In this document: positions 5,657 through 13,558 of the stretch, one piece after another
Layout of the letters: every line of letters begins with the position of its first letter
Numbering within the stretch: position 1 is the stretch's first letter
Assembly: GCF_937889215.1 (NCBI RefSeq)
Contig: NZ_CALBEX010000159.1
Location: forward strand, 1-14,761
DNA from: an uncultured Limnohabitans sp.
GTDB lineage: Bacteria; Pseudomonadota; Gammaproteobacteria; Burkholderiales; Burkholderiaceae_C
DNA length: 14,761 bases
Direction: 5' to 3'
Notes under the pieces: generated by a model
What the model saw: the letters and a program-made list of their open reading frames with translations, nothing else
Told to the model about the DNA's origin: nothing
Databases searched by the model: none
Translations under genes and position numbers: made by a program

Positions 5657-6751
5657 TCAGGCCTTGGCTTCTTTTTGCTGTCGCGCCAACACATAGCGCC
5701 GCATGGCCACGGCCGGGGCATCGGCGGCCACCGAAAACTCGTACAAATCCTCGGCCGGGGTGCTGCCTAAGGCCTTTTCCTGCAGGGCCAAGCCATCCAC
5801 GTCTTCCTGAAAAGCCACAAACAACTGATCGTGCATGAAGCGGGTGGTGCCTGGATCGTCCAGCGCAAAGTCTCGCCCGTGCACGATGAAGTAATGCGTG
5901 CTGGTGGCGGTCTCGGGCGTGGGCATGTGCGCGGTGCGGATGCGAAACTGCGGCCGCTGCGACTCGCTCAGATGGCAGTCGTAAAACAGCACCGACACCT
6001 CGTGCAGGCCCAGACTGCGGAACTCGGAGCGCACGATGCGGGCCGCCTGGCCCTGACCCGTCAGGCCGGTGGGCACGCCCCACACTGGCGGCAGCGTGGT
6101 CGGCACCACATTGCGCAGCAAGGCAAACTGACCCTCGCCGATTTCCGTTTCGAACGCGGCCTTGGCGTAATCGGGCGTGCCGAAACTTTTCGCATGCAAA
6201 AAGCTCAAATGTGTCAAGTCCAGCAGGTTTTCATGCAACCGCACATAGTTGGCCTGCAAACTCAGATAGCCCTGCGAGCGCTCCCACTGGACATCGGCCA
6301 TCCAGTCTTGCGCGGGCAGTTTGGACTCGTCGGCCTGCTCGGCCTCACCCATCCAGATCCAGACCACCGCGCCCCGCTCAATGGTGCGGTAGGCCCGAAT
6401 GCCCATGTTGGTGGGGCAGCTTGATTGAGAGGGCACCTCGATGCAATCGCCCTCGGTGTTGAAACGCAGTCCGTGGTAGCCGCACACGATGGTGTCTTGC
6501 TCCAGCGTGCCGGCTGAGAGCGGCATGGAGCGGTGCGGGCAGCGGTCTTCCAGCGCCACCACGCGGCCGTCGCTGGTGCGGTAAAACACCAGGCGTCGGC
6601 CCAGCAGCGTGCGGGCCAGCAGTTGGTCCTTGATCTCCTCGCCAAAAGCGGCCACGTACCAGTCGTTCATGACAAAAGGAGTGTGGCGATCGGCCAGGCG
6701 CTGTGAGGCGTTTTGTGCGGCGGTGATGACGCTGATGGGGGGGCGTGTCAT
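5657..6751 (-). CDS. Rieske non-haem iron oxygenase, vanillate demethylase-like
   Basis: 364 residues. The N-terminal Rieske domain binds a 2Fe-2S cluster through Cys71-x-His73 (CPHR) and Cys90-x2-His93 (CGYHG). The catalytic domain has the mononuclear iron signature ENLLDLTHLSFLH (Asp178, His181, His186), and a likely acidic third ligand in FQEDVDG near the C-terminus. The layout and single-chain length match the VanA/phenoxy-demethylase group, which splits aryl methyl ethers and related substrates using an FMN/2Fe-2S reductase such as VanB. No reductase gene lies beside it. The start at 6751 is well supported by AGGAG (6765-6761) at 9-nt spacing. It is divergent from murU, with about 120 nt between the starts. 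The substrate cannot be read from the sequence. Confidence 0.88.
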   Translation of the reverse strand: MTRPPISVITAAQNASQRLADRHTPFVMNDWYVAAFGEEIKDQLLARTLLGRRLVFYRTSDGRVVALEDRCPHRSMPLSAGTLEQDTIVCGYHGLRFNTEGDCIEVPSQSSCPTNMGIRAYRTIERGAVVWIWMGEAEQADESKLPAQDWMADVQWERSQGYLSLQANYVRLHENLLDLTHLSFLHAKSFGTPDYAKAAFETEIGEGQFALLRNVVPTTLPPVWGVPTGLTGQGQAARIVRSEFRSLGLHEVSVLFYDCHLSESQRPQFRIRTAHMPTPETATSTHYFIVHGRDFALDDPGTTRFMHDQLFVAFQEDVDGLALQEKALGSTPAEDLYEFSVAADAPAVAMRRYVLARQQKEAKA

Positions 6752-6874
6752 GGGGTCTGTCTCCTGGTGGCGGCCTGGCTCATCCGCTGCGAACGGCCTG
6801 CATGTCGAAGTTTAGGGCGCGGCATTTGGCCAAGGCTGTCCCGAGAGCGCCTGCGGCCGTGGCAACATCCGGGG

Positions 6875-7660
6875 ATGCCGACTTCATTTGCCCCCCCATC
6901 ACCAGCGCCCTCGCTCAGCGCCAGACCGCCCGCCCAGGCCATGGTGCTGGCCGCCGGACGCGGCGAGCGCATGCGCCCCTTGACCGACCAGACCCCAAAA
7001 CCCTTGCTGCGCGTGCGCGGCCAGCCGCTCATGCACTGGCCCATGCAGGCCCTGGCCCGGGGCGGCTTTGTGCAACAGCTGGTCAACACCGCTTGGCTGG
7101 GCGAGCAGTTTCCAGCGCAATTGGGTGAGCAAATCCAATGGCCCGGCGTGCCAGAAGTTCAGATCCGCTATTCGCAAGAAGGCCAGGATTTTGGCCACGC
7201 ACTGGAGACCGCAGGCGGCATTGTGCGGGCATTGCCGCAGCTCGATGAGGTGTTCTGGGTGGTGGCGGGCGACGTGTTTGCGCCCGATTGGGTGTTCACG
7301 GAGCAGGCCATGCAGCGCTTCGCAGACAGCACTGCGCTGGCCCACCTGTGGCTGGTGCCCAACCCTGAGCACAACCCGGACGGCGACTTTGGCCTGTCGG
7401 CCGAGGGCCAAGTGCTCAACCTGCCCAAAGGCAGCCCCGGTTGCGCTTACACCTTCAGCACCGTTGCGCTCTACAAAAAAGCCTTTTTTGCCGACTGCGG
7501 CCTGCCCCCCGGCAACCCAGAGGGCGTGGCGCTGGCCTTAGCGCCCTTGTTGCGCGCGTCCATGGACCGGGGCCAAGTGTCCGGCGAGGTCTATGCAGGT
7601 GACTGGACCGATGTAGGCACGCCTGAGCGGCTCGCGCACCTCAATGGCGGCATCACCTGA
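6875..7660 (+). CDS. murU: N-acetylmuramate-1-phosphate uridylyltransferase (MurU-like nucleotidyltransferase)
   Basis: 261 residues from ATG at 6875. The nucleotidyltransferase signature AMVLAAGRGERMRPLTDQ sits at residues 22-39 and runs on to the lysine of TPKPLL. Further family features are VVAGDVFAPD (sugar-nucleotide and metal-binding Asp), LETAGGI, and the C-terminal YAGDWTDVGTPERLAHLN. MurU makes UDP-MurNAc from MurNAc-1-phosphate in the peptidoglycan recycling route that bypasses MurA, the fosfomycin target. The first 22 residues are Pro/Ser-rich and not part of the fold, so translation may begin at ATG 6941. Its usual partner kinase AmgK is not adjacent. The gene is followed by pepP in the same direction after 53 nt. 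The choice of MurU over a generic sugar-phosphate nucleotidyltransferase is inference from length and motif. Confidence 0.8.
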   Translation: MPTSFAPPSPAPSLSARPPAQAMVLAAGRGERMRPLTDQTPKPLLRVRGQPLMHWPMQALARGGFVQQLVNTAWLGEQFPAQLGEQIQWPGVPEVQIRYSQEGQDFGHALETAGGIVRALPQLDEVFWVVAGDVFAPDWVFTEQAMQRFADSTALAHLWLVPNPEHNPDGDFGLSAEGQVLNLPKGSPGCAYTFSTVALYKKAFFADCGLPPGNPEGVALALAPLLRASMDRGQVSGEVYAGDWTDVGTPERLAHLNGGIT

Positions 7661-7713
7661 TCAGGCACTCGGGTGACTGTGCGGGCGCGCACTCTGAAAG
7701 GGGAGCGAACATA

Positions 7714-9135
7714 ATGGCATCTTCTTATGGGACTGTTCTCCAAATGACCGACACCACCCTGCTTTACGCCCAACGCCGTGCCCGACTCGCTGCCCAATTG
7801 GGCGCGGGCGGCATCGCCATCATCCCTACCGCGCCAGAGCGCCAGCGCAACCGCGACAGCGATTACCTGTACCGGCATGACAGCTACTTTTATTACCTGA
7901 CGGGCTTTACCGAGCCGCATGCCACGCTGGTGATCACGGCCGAGGGCGAGTGCACGCTGTTTTGCCAGGCCAAAGACCTGGAGCGCGAGATTTGGGACGG
8001 CATCCGTTTAGGACCTCAAGCCGCTCCCGCCGCTTTGGGTGTGAACCGGGCTGTGCCCATTGGCGAGATGGCCGCGCACATGCCCAAGTTGCTGGAAAAC
8101 CGCAGCACCGTTTGGTACCCGTTTGCCATCCACACCGGACTCGAAAGTCTGGTGAACGGCTGGCTGCAATCGGTGCGGGCGCGGGTGCGTTATGGCGCTT
8201 TGTGCCCCGAGCAACAGCGCGACCTGTGCAGCTTGCTCGACGAGATGCGCTTGGTCAAAGACGCACACGAACAAGACACCATGCGCCGCGCCAGCGCCAT
8301 CAGCGCCCGCGCCCACATCCGCGCCATGCAGCGCAGCGTGGCCATGTTGCGTTCGGGCCAAGAGGTGCGCGAATACCACCTGGACGCTGAGCTGCTGCAC
8401 GAGTTCCGCCAAAGTGGCTCGCAGTACCCGGCTTACGGCTCTATCGTGGCGGGCGGGGCCAATGCCTGCATCCTGCATTACCGTGCCGATGCAGCCTTGA
8501 TCAAAGATGGTGACTTGGTGCTCATCGATGCGGGTTGTGAGCTGGACGGCTACGCCAGCGACATCACCCGCACCTTCCCGGCCAACGGGAAGTTCACCGG
8601 CCCGCAACGTGCTTTGTACGACCTGGTGCTCGCCTCGCAAGATGCGGCCGTGGCCGCCACCAAAGCCGGTGCCCGTTTTGTGGACCCGCACGAGGCCACC
8701 GTGGCCGTGCTGGCGCAGGGCCTGCTCGATGTCGGCTTGCTTGACAAAAACAAGGTGGGCAACGCGCAAGACGTGATCGCCAACCGCAGCTATTTCCAGT
8801 TTTACATGCACCGCACCGGCCACTGGCTGGGCATGGACGTGCACGACTGCGGCAGCTATGTCGAGCCCTCGCAGGTGGGCCAGGTCAGCGAGCGCAAGGA
8901 CCCACTCAGTGGCGAGTTGATCAAAGACCGCCCCAGCCGCATCCTGCAGCCGGGCATGGTGCTGACCATCGAGCCGGGTTTGTATGTGCGCCCTGCACCG
9001 GGTGTGCCCGAAAAATTCCACAACATCGGCATCCGCATCGAAGACGACGCCATCGTGACCGCCACGGGCTGTGAGCTGATCACGCGAGGCGTGCCCGTCA
9101 AGGCCGACGAGATCGAAGCCTTGATGCGCGGCTAA
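7714..9135 (+). CDS. pepP: Xaa-Pro aminopeptidase P
   Basis: 473 residues. The N-terminal domain starts with LYAQRRARLA and contains RNRDSDYLYRHDSYFYYLTG. The C-terminal pita-bread metallopeptidase domain carries the five dinuclear metal ligands: Asp272 (LIDAG), Asp283 (SDITR), His370 (GHWLG), Glu420 (IEPGLY) and Glu443 (RIEDD). It removes N-terminal residues preceding proline in the cytoplasm. Start: ATG at 7714 has a strong Shine-Dalgarno (AAGGGGAG, 7698-7705, 8-nt spacer). Similarity to the family begins at ATG 7744 (MTDTTLLYAQ), which has only a weak site, so ten extra residues may or may not be real. A CATAAT overlapping the first ATG resembles a -10 box and would favour 7744. The MOSC gene follows after 7 nt, probably in the same operon. 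Confidence 0.93.
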   Translation: MASSYGTVLQMTDTTLLYAQRRARLAAQLGAGGIAIIPTAPERQRNRDSDYLYRHDSYFYYLTGFTEPHATLVITAEGECTLFCQAKDLEREIWDGIRLGPQAAPAALGVNRAVPIGEMAAHMPKLLENRSTVWYPFAIHTGLESLVNGWLQSVRARVRYGALCPEQQRDLCSLLDEMRLVKDAHEQDTMRRASAISARAHIRAMQRSVAMLRSGQEVREYHLDAELLHEFRQSGSQYPAYGSIVAGGANACILHYRADAALIKDGDLVLIDAGCELDGYASDITRTFPANGKFTGPQRALYDLVLASQDAAVAATKAGARFVDPHEATVAVLAQGLLDVGLLDKNKVGNAQDVIANRSYFQFYMHRTGHWLGMDVHDCGSYVEPSQVGQVSERKDPLSGELIKDRPSRILQPGMVLTIEPGLYVRPAPGVPEKFHNIGIRIEDDAIVTATGCELITRGVPVKADEIEALMRG

Positions 9136-9142
9136 ACTGAAC

Positions 9143-9772
9143 ATGCAGACCGCTTTGCAAACCGGTTTCCAGCCCACTTTACGGCCCGGTTTGTCGGGCA
9201 CACTGCTTGCCATCCAGATCGGCCAGGTGCGCCCCTTGATGGTGGGTGGGCGCAAACTGGTGTCGGCCATCGGCAAAACCACGGTCTCTGGCCCCATCGA
9301 GGTCGGGGTGCTGGGCTTGGCCGGTGACGAGCAGGCGGACTTGTCGGTGCATGGCGGCTTGAGCAAAGCGGTGTACGCCTTGCCTTCGGAACACCTGCAA
9401 TGGTGGCAAGCACAGCGCCAGACACGCGGGGCAACCCTGTTTAAAGAAACCTTGGCACCGGGTTATTTGGGCGAAAACTTGAGCTTGCAAGGCTTGCTCG
9501 AACAAGACCTGTTCATTGGCGACCGCTTGGACTTTGGCAACGTGGTTTTGCGTGTGACCCAGCCACGCGAGCCTTGTGGCAAGTTCAACGCCGTCATGGG
9601 CTATGCCCAGGCCGCCAAGGACATGGTTCAAAGCGGGCGCTGTGGCTTTTATCTGGCCGTGGAGCAGCCCGGTTCACTGCAAGTCGGGGCCACATGCCGA
9701 GTGCTGGCAGGGGCACGGTCGACCAGTGTGAGCGAAGCCTTGCAACACAAAGCTTGGAAACATTTGCGCTGA
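9143..9772 (+). CDS. MOSC domain protein (YiiM-like)
   Basis: 209 residues. The MOSC core is recognisable by GLAGDEQADLSVHGGLSKAV (about 53-72), GENLSLQG, and the conserved cysteine in TQPREPCGKFNAVMGY. MOSC proteins bind the molybdenum cofactor. The YiiM branch reduces N-hydroxylated bases and other N-hydroxy compounds, with a partner reductase. Compared with YiiM the C-terminus is short: after the core only SVSEALQHKAWKHLR remains, so the three-helix tail domain appears reduced or absent. It starts 7 nt after the pepP stop with no separate Shine-Dalgarno, so it is likely co-translated with pepP. The substrate is unknown. Confidence 0.8.
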   Translation: MQTALQTGFQPTLRPGLSGTLLAIQIGQVRPLMVGGRKLVSAIGKTTVSGPIEVGVLGLAGDEQADLSVHGGLSKAVYALPSEHLQWWQAQRQTRGATLFKETLAPGYLGENLSLQGLLEQDLFIGDRLDFGNVVLRVTQPREPCGKFNAVMGYAQAAKDMVQSGRCGFYLAVEQPGSLQVGATCRVLAGARSTSVSEALQHKAWKHLR

Positions 9773-9855
9773 TCACCTCTATTTGTGTTCAAAAGTCAAA
9801 AGCCATCTCACTTCTGAGGGGCATTACCCAAACTCAAAGTCTTGAATCCCGGGTC

Positions 9856-9861
9856 TACAAT
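9856..9861 (+). promoter_or_regulatory. Candidate -10 box (TACAAT) for maeB
   Basis: TACAAT lies 109 nt before the maeB ATG in the 198-nt gap after the MOSC gene. No convincing -35 box is found 16-18 nt upstream. A TTGACA at 9892-9897 is a perfect -35 hexamer but has no -10 at the right distance. The gap clearly separates two transcription units, but the promoter call is weak. Confidence 0.25.
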
Positions 9862-9970
9862 GAAAATAAGGCCGAAATGTCGCCCTGCGCCTTGACAAAT
9901 TTATTGCCATGCGAACGGGCTGCCGAACACCGGCATCCTTGACGACACATCCCCAAAACGGAGAAAAACA

Positions 9971-12274
9971 ATGACCCCCCCGGTTCAAGTCGAAGAAAAA
10001 CGCGCCCAACTGCGCCAGGCCGCACTCGAATACCACGAGTTCCCCACTCCAGGAAAAATCGCCATCGCGGCCACCAAACAGCTGGTCAACCAACACGATT
10101 TGGCCCTGGCTTACTCGCCCGGCGTAGCAGCCCCGTGTGAAGAAATCGTCAAAGACCCGGCCAACGCCTTCAAGTACACCAGCCGAGGCAACCTGGTGGG
10201 TGTTGTGACCAACGGCACGGCCGTGTTGGGCCTGGGTGATATTGGCCCGCTGGCCAGCAAGCCAGTCATGGAAGGCAAGGGCGTGTTGTTCAAAAAGTTC
10301 TCGGGCATCGACGTGTTCGACATCGAGATCAACGAAAAAGACCCGGACAAATTGGTCGAAATCATCGCCTCCTTGGAGCCGACTTTTGGTGGCATCAACC
10401 TTGAAGACATCAAGGCCCCCGACTGCTTCTACATCGAGCGCAAACTGCGCGAACGCATGAAGATCCCAGTCTTCCACGATGACCAGCACGGCACCGCCAT
10501 CGTGGTGGGCGCGGCCATTTTGAACGGCCTGAAAATCGTCGGCAAAGACCCCAAAAAAATCAAACTCGTCACCTCCGGTGCTGGCGCAGCGGCCTTGGCC
10601 TGCTTGGGTTTGCTGGTCAAGCTTGGTATTCCGCGTGAGAACATCTGGGTCACTGATTTGGCGGGCGTCGTCTATGAAGGGCGCACCGAACTGATGGACG
10701 AAGACAAAATACAGTTCGTGCAAAAAACCGAGCACCGCACGCTGCGCGAAGTGATCGCCGGTGCCGACGTGTTCCTGGGCTTGTCGGCGGGTGGTGTGCT
10801 CAAGCAGGACATGGTCAAGTCCATGGCTGCAAAGCCGCTGATTTTTGCGCTGGCCAATCCCAACCCCGAAATCGACCCCGAAGACGTCAAAGCGGTGCGC
10901 GACGACGCCATCATGGCCACAGGCCGCACCGACTACCCCAACCAGGTCAACAACGTCCTGTGCTTCCCCTACATCTTCCGGGGCGCCCTGGACTCGGGTG
11001 CCACCACCATCACTTTGGAAATGGAAATTGCGGCTGTGCACGCGATTGCCGAGCTGGCCCAGGCCGAGCAGAGCGAAGTGGTCGCTGCTGCTTATGCCGG
11101 CGAGCCCTTGGCGTTTGGGCCTGAATACCTGATTCCCAAGCCGTTTGACCCGCGCTTGATGATGAAAATTGCCCCAGCCGTGGCCCAGGCCGCCGCCGAC
11201 AGCGGTGTGGCTTCGCGCCCGATTGCCGACATGGACGCGTACCGGGAACGCTTGCAGAGTTTTGTCTACGCCTCGGGCACCATGATGAAACCGATCATCA
11301 CGGCCGCCAAACGCGCCCTGAAAAAGCGCATCGCCTACAGCGAAGGCGAAGAAGAGCGCGTGCTGCGCGCCGCTCAGATCGTGGTGGACGAAGGCATTGC
11401 CCGCCCCACGCTGATTGGCCGCCCAGCCGTGATCGCCGAGCGCATCGAAAAATTCGGCCTGCGCCTGAAAGAAGAGCTGGATTACGACGTGGTCAACGTC
11501 GAGATGGACCACCGCTACCGCGATTTTTGGCAGACCTACCACCGCATGACCGAGCGCAAAGGCGTGACCCAGCAAATCGCCAAGATCGAGATGCGCCGCC
11601 GCTTGTCGCTCATTGGTGCCATGTTGCTGCACAAAGGCGATGTGGACGGCATGATTTGCGGCACCTGGGGCACCAACCCCATGCACCTGAACTACATCGA
11701 CCAAGTCATCGGTAAGCGCGCAGGCGTCAACACCTTTGCCTGCATGAACGGCCTGATGCTGCCGGGCCGCCAAGTGTTCATGGTGGACACCCATGTCAAC
11801 TATGACCCCACAGCCCAGCAATTGGCCGAATTCACCATCATGGCCTCCCAAGAAATGCGCCGTTTCGGCATCCAACCTAAAGCGGCCCTGCTCTCGCACT
11901 CCAATTTCGGTTCCTCCGACCAACCCAGCGCCATCAAAATGCGCGATGTGCTGGACTTGCTGCGCCAAAACGCACCTTGGCTCGAAGTGGACGGCGAAAT
12001 GCACGGCGACGTGGCGCTCGACGCCGCCGCACGCCAGGCCTTGATGCCCAACAGCCGCTTGGTCGGTGACGCCAATTTGTTGGTATTGCCCAACATCGAT
12101 GCGGCCAACATCGCCTACAACCTGCTCAAAACAGCTGCCGGCGGAAACATCGCAGTAGGCCCTGTCCTGCTCGGTGCGGCCAAACCGGTGCACATCCTGA
12201 CCTCGAGCACCACGGTGCGCCGCATTGTGAACATGACAGCGCTCACGGTGGCCGATGCCAACGCAGCTCGCTGA
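9971..12274 (+). CDS. maeB: NADP-dependent malic enzyme, MaeB type (fused to a phosphotransacetylase-like domain)
   Basis: 767 residues, the usual length of the hybrid enzyme. Residues 1 to about 425 are the malic enzyme part: [41 protein letters not shown], the metal-binding [11 protein letters not shown] (near 168-178), the dinucleotide-binding [13 protein letters not shown], and ALANPNPEI. From about 437 to the end is a phosphate acetyltransferase-like domain ([21 protein letters not shown], and the C-terminal [18 protein letters not shown]). In characterised homologues this domain is regulatory, binding acetyl-CoA, and is not a working Pta. The enzyme decarboxylates malate to pyruvate with NADPH formation. 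The start is well supported by GGAG at 9960-9963 with a 7-nt spacer. It appears to be a single-gene unit. Confidence 0.95.
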   Translation: MTPPVQVEEKRAQLRQAALEYHEFPTPGKIAIAATKQLVNQHDLALAYSPGVAAPCEEIVKDPANAFKYTSRGNLVGVVTNGTAVLGLGDIGPLASKPVMEGKGVLFKKFSGIDVFDIEINEKDPDKLVEIIASLEPTFGGINLEDIKAPDCFYIERKLRERMKIPVFHDDQHGTAIVVGAAILNGLKIVGKDPKKIKLVTSGAGAAALACLGLLVKLGIPRENIWVTDLAGVVYEGRTELMDEDKIQFVQKTEHRTLREVIAGADVFLGLSAGGVLKQDMVKSMAAKPLIFALANPNPEIDPEDVKAVRDDAIMATGRTDYPNQVNNVLCFPYIFRGALDSGATTITLEMEIAAVHAIAELAQAEQSEVVAAAYAGEPLAFGPEYLIPKPFDPRLMMKIAPAVAQAAADSGVASRPIADMDAYRERLQSFVYASGTMMKPIITAAKRALKKRIAYSEGEEERVLRAAQIVVDEGIARPTLIGRPAVIAERIEKFGLRLKEELDYDVVNVEMDHRYRDFWQTYHRMTERKGVTQQIAKIEMRRRLSLIGAMLLHKGDVDGMICGTWGTNPMHLNYIDQVIGKRAGVNTFACMNGLMLPGRQVFMVDTHVNYDPTAQQLAEFTIMASQEMRRFGIQPKAALLSHSNFGSSDQPSAIKMRDVLDLLRQNAPWLEVDGEMHGDVALDAAARQALMPNSRLVGDANLLVLPNIDAANIAYNLLKTAAGGNIAVGPVLLGAAKPVHILTSSTTVRRIVNMTALTVADANAAR

Positions 12275-12427
12275 GCCCGAAAGAAGTGTACGCACTCACT
12301 TGTGAGAGAACTGCTCAAATTGTCTTTGCCTATTTAGCGGGCAATCGCTTGCATTTTTATCGCATTTGATACACACTAGCGCCTTCGAGTTTTCGGGTAA
12401 ACCCGGATGCTCCTGAAAGGCGTATTC

Positions 12428-12841
12428 ATGAGGGTGACACAACAAGTCTTGACCCGTCGGTGGTGGTTTTCTGCCCTGATGGGTTTTGTTTTGATGGCAT
12501 GCACACATTTGGTGCAAGCGCGCTCACCCCAAGAGGTCCAAGCTCTGCCCAGTATCTGGGCGGCAGAGATGCCTCGCGAAGGCCAGGAAACCTACCAACG
12601 CCTCCGCAAGGGCGGTCCTTTTCCTTACGAAAAGGACGGAACAGTTTTTGGCAATCGCGAGCGGCTCTTGCCGCGCAACGCGCGAGGGTATTACCGGGAA
12701 TACACCGTCAGGACACCTGGCGTGCGTCACCGTGGAGCCCGTCGCATTGTCTGCGGCGGCCCGGTGCCAACAGAACCGAAGGCCTGTTATTACACCCAAG
12801 ACCATTACGCGAGCTTTCGCGTGATCGTCGACAAAGACTGA
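12428..12841 (+). CDS. Secreted guanyl-type ribonuclease (RNase Sa/barnase family)
   Basis: 137 residues. The start at 12428 has GAAAGG (12415-12420) at a 7-nt spacer and is better than the upstream in-frame ATG at 12407. A basic N-terminus (TRRWW) and hydrophobic core (FSALMGFVLMA) form an export signal. Cleavage could follow Gln-Ala (30-31), or at the lipobox-like LMAC with Cys25 as a lipid anchor. The mature part matches the microbial RNase fold: FPYEKDGTVFGNRE, GYYREYTVRTPG, GARRIV and YYTQDHYASF. By comparison with RNase Sa the catalytic set is Glu91, Arg106 and His126, with Arg102 also conserved. Cys109 and Cys120 could form a disulfide, suiting an extracytoplasmic protein. The barstar-family gene follows after 35 nt, as expected for a toxin with its inhibitor. 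The target outside the cell is not known. Confidence 0.85.
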   Translation: MRVTQQVLTRRWWFSALMGFVLMACTHLVQARSPQEVQALPSIWAAEMPREGQETYQRLRKGGPFPYEKDGTVFGNRERLLPRNARGYYREYTVRTPGVRHRGARRIVCGGPVPTEPKACYYTQDHYASFRVIVDKD

Positions 12842-12866
12842 TTTTTTAGTTCTCAAGAAAGACCAC

Positions 12867-12870
12867 GGAG
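12867..12870 (+). promoter_or_regulatory. Ribosome binding site (GGAG) that decides the barstar start
   Basis: GGAG is followed at once by ATG 12871 and, six bases later and in frame, by ATG 12877. Zero spacing makes the first ATG poor and the second optimal. Confidence 0.55.
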
Positions 12871-12876
12871 ATGGAC

Positions 12877-13296
12877 ATGCCGACACGTCAAGACCAAGAG
12901 ACGCCCTTGAAGGGCGTGCGGTCGAACATCGTGCAGTCGATTCGCGCTTACCGCGTGAACGATCTGCAAGAAGCCGCCCAAGGCTTGGGGCACCACTTTT
13001 TGTATGCCAATCTGGCTGAAGCCCAGAGCAAACAAGATGTGCTGGACCTGATTGGTGCGCAATTCACGCTGCCTTCGCACTTTGGCAAGAACTTCGATGC
13101 CTTGTACGACTGCATGACAGACCCTTTGCACAAGTCGGGCCCACAGCCCGGCTTCATCGTGGTGCTCGAGCAAATTCCTGCACACGCCAAGTTTGACAAG
13201 GAAGCCCGCGAGCAATTGCTGGACATCTTCCGTGACACCGCCGACTACTGGGGAGACAGGAAGATACCCTTCCGATGCTTCTATTCTTTTCTGTAG
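12877..13296 (+). CDS. Barstar-family ribonuclease inhibitor
   Basis: 139 residues from ATG 12877, or 141 from ATG 12871. The core motif HFGKNFDALYDCMTD (68-82) matches the barstar interface helix; Asp74 and Asp78 correspond to barstar Asp35 and Asp39, which plug the RNase active site. The last strand reads RKIPFRCFYSFL. The protein is longer than Bacillus barstar (about 90) by an N-terminal extension of roughly 30-40 residues. There is no signal peptide, so it acts in the cytoplasm, protecting the cell from the ribonuclease encoded 35 nt upstream in the same direction. The stop TAG (13294-13296) follows a TTTT run. One extra T would carry the frame on for about 62 more codons (see 13275-13478). 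Confidence 0.88.
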   Translation: MPTRQDQETPLKGVRSNIVQSIRAYRVNDLQEAAQGLGHHFLYANLAEAQSKQDVLDLIGAQFTLPSHFGKNFDALYDCMTDPLHKSGPQPGFIVVLEQIPAHAKFDKEAREQLLDIFRDTADYWGDRKIPFRCFYSFL

Positions 13297-13478
13297 CCCG
13301 TTCTGCGCAAAACAGCCAAGCAGGACGGGCGATTGAGGCACAAACCGACGACGCCACAGTGGCCGAATCGGTCGAAGAAGGCGAGAAAATGCCCACCGAC
13401 AAATTGGTGGATGTGTCGCCCTTGGCGCTGCGCATGAGCAGCCCATTCAACGCAGGTTACTGGCTCGCAGCCGCCTGA
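13275..13478 (+). CDS. Small ORF overlapping the barstar end; possible frameshifted barstar extension
   Basis: 67 codons from ATG 13275, overlapping the last 22 nt of the barstar gene in the -1 frame. The peptide contains RAIEAQTDDATVAESVEEGE, then an ending with DKLVDVSPLALRMSSPFNAG and YWLAAA. Among 44 codons from 13341 to the stop, 33 end in G or C, like real coding sequence here. Three readings are possible. It may be a C-terminal extension of the inhibitor lost by a one-base deletion in TTTT (13287-13290). It may be a coupled small protein, using GGAAG 11 nt before the ATG or an inner start at ATG 13389, which has AAGG at 7 nt. Or it may be a chance ORF. I recognise no domain. Confidence 0.35.
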   Translation: MLLFFSVARSAQNSQAGRAIEAQTDDATVAESVEEGEKMPTDKLVDVSPLALRMSSPFNAGYWLAAA

Positions 13479-13501
13479 ACCCGTTGAGCCGCCGGTGAGC
13501 G

Positions 13502-13547
13502 GCAGCCACAAAAAAGCCCGTCACCGACGGGCTTTTTTTGTGGCTGC
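13502..13547. terminator. Strong bidirectional rho-independent terminator
   Basis: Nearly perfect 46-nt dyad. Inner stem GCCCGTC (13516-13522), loop ACC, GACGGGC (13526-13532), flanked by A6 and T7, then by outer arms GCAGCCAC (13502-13509) and GTGGCTGC (13540-13547). It gives a U-tract on both strands, so it can end both the RNase/barstar transcript from the left and the surA-rsmA transcript from the right. It lies 12 nt beyond the rsmA stop. Confidence 0.92.
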
Positions 13548-13558
13548 GGCCTGCCGCT

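Noticed and set aside
8008..9366. A 452-codon minus-strand frame across pepP
   Set aside because: It is a shadow of pepP, whose five metal ligands are intact.
9824..12295. An 823-codon open frame antisense to maeB
   Set aside because: It mirrors the codon bias of maeB, its peptide is rich in His, Gly, Val and Gln with no domain, and maeB is certain on the other strand. Long antisense frames are expected opposite GC-biased genes.
12349..12377. TTGCAT ... CACACT as a promoter for the RNase gene
   Set aside because: At 17-nt spacing each hexamer matches only three of six consensus positions. Better-matching hexamers nearby have wrong spacing.
12394..12405. CGGGT-AA-ACCCG dyad before the RNase gene, considered as a terminator for maeB
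   Set aside because: The 2-nt loop is too tight for a hairpin and no T-tract follows.
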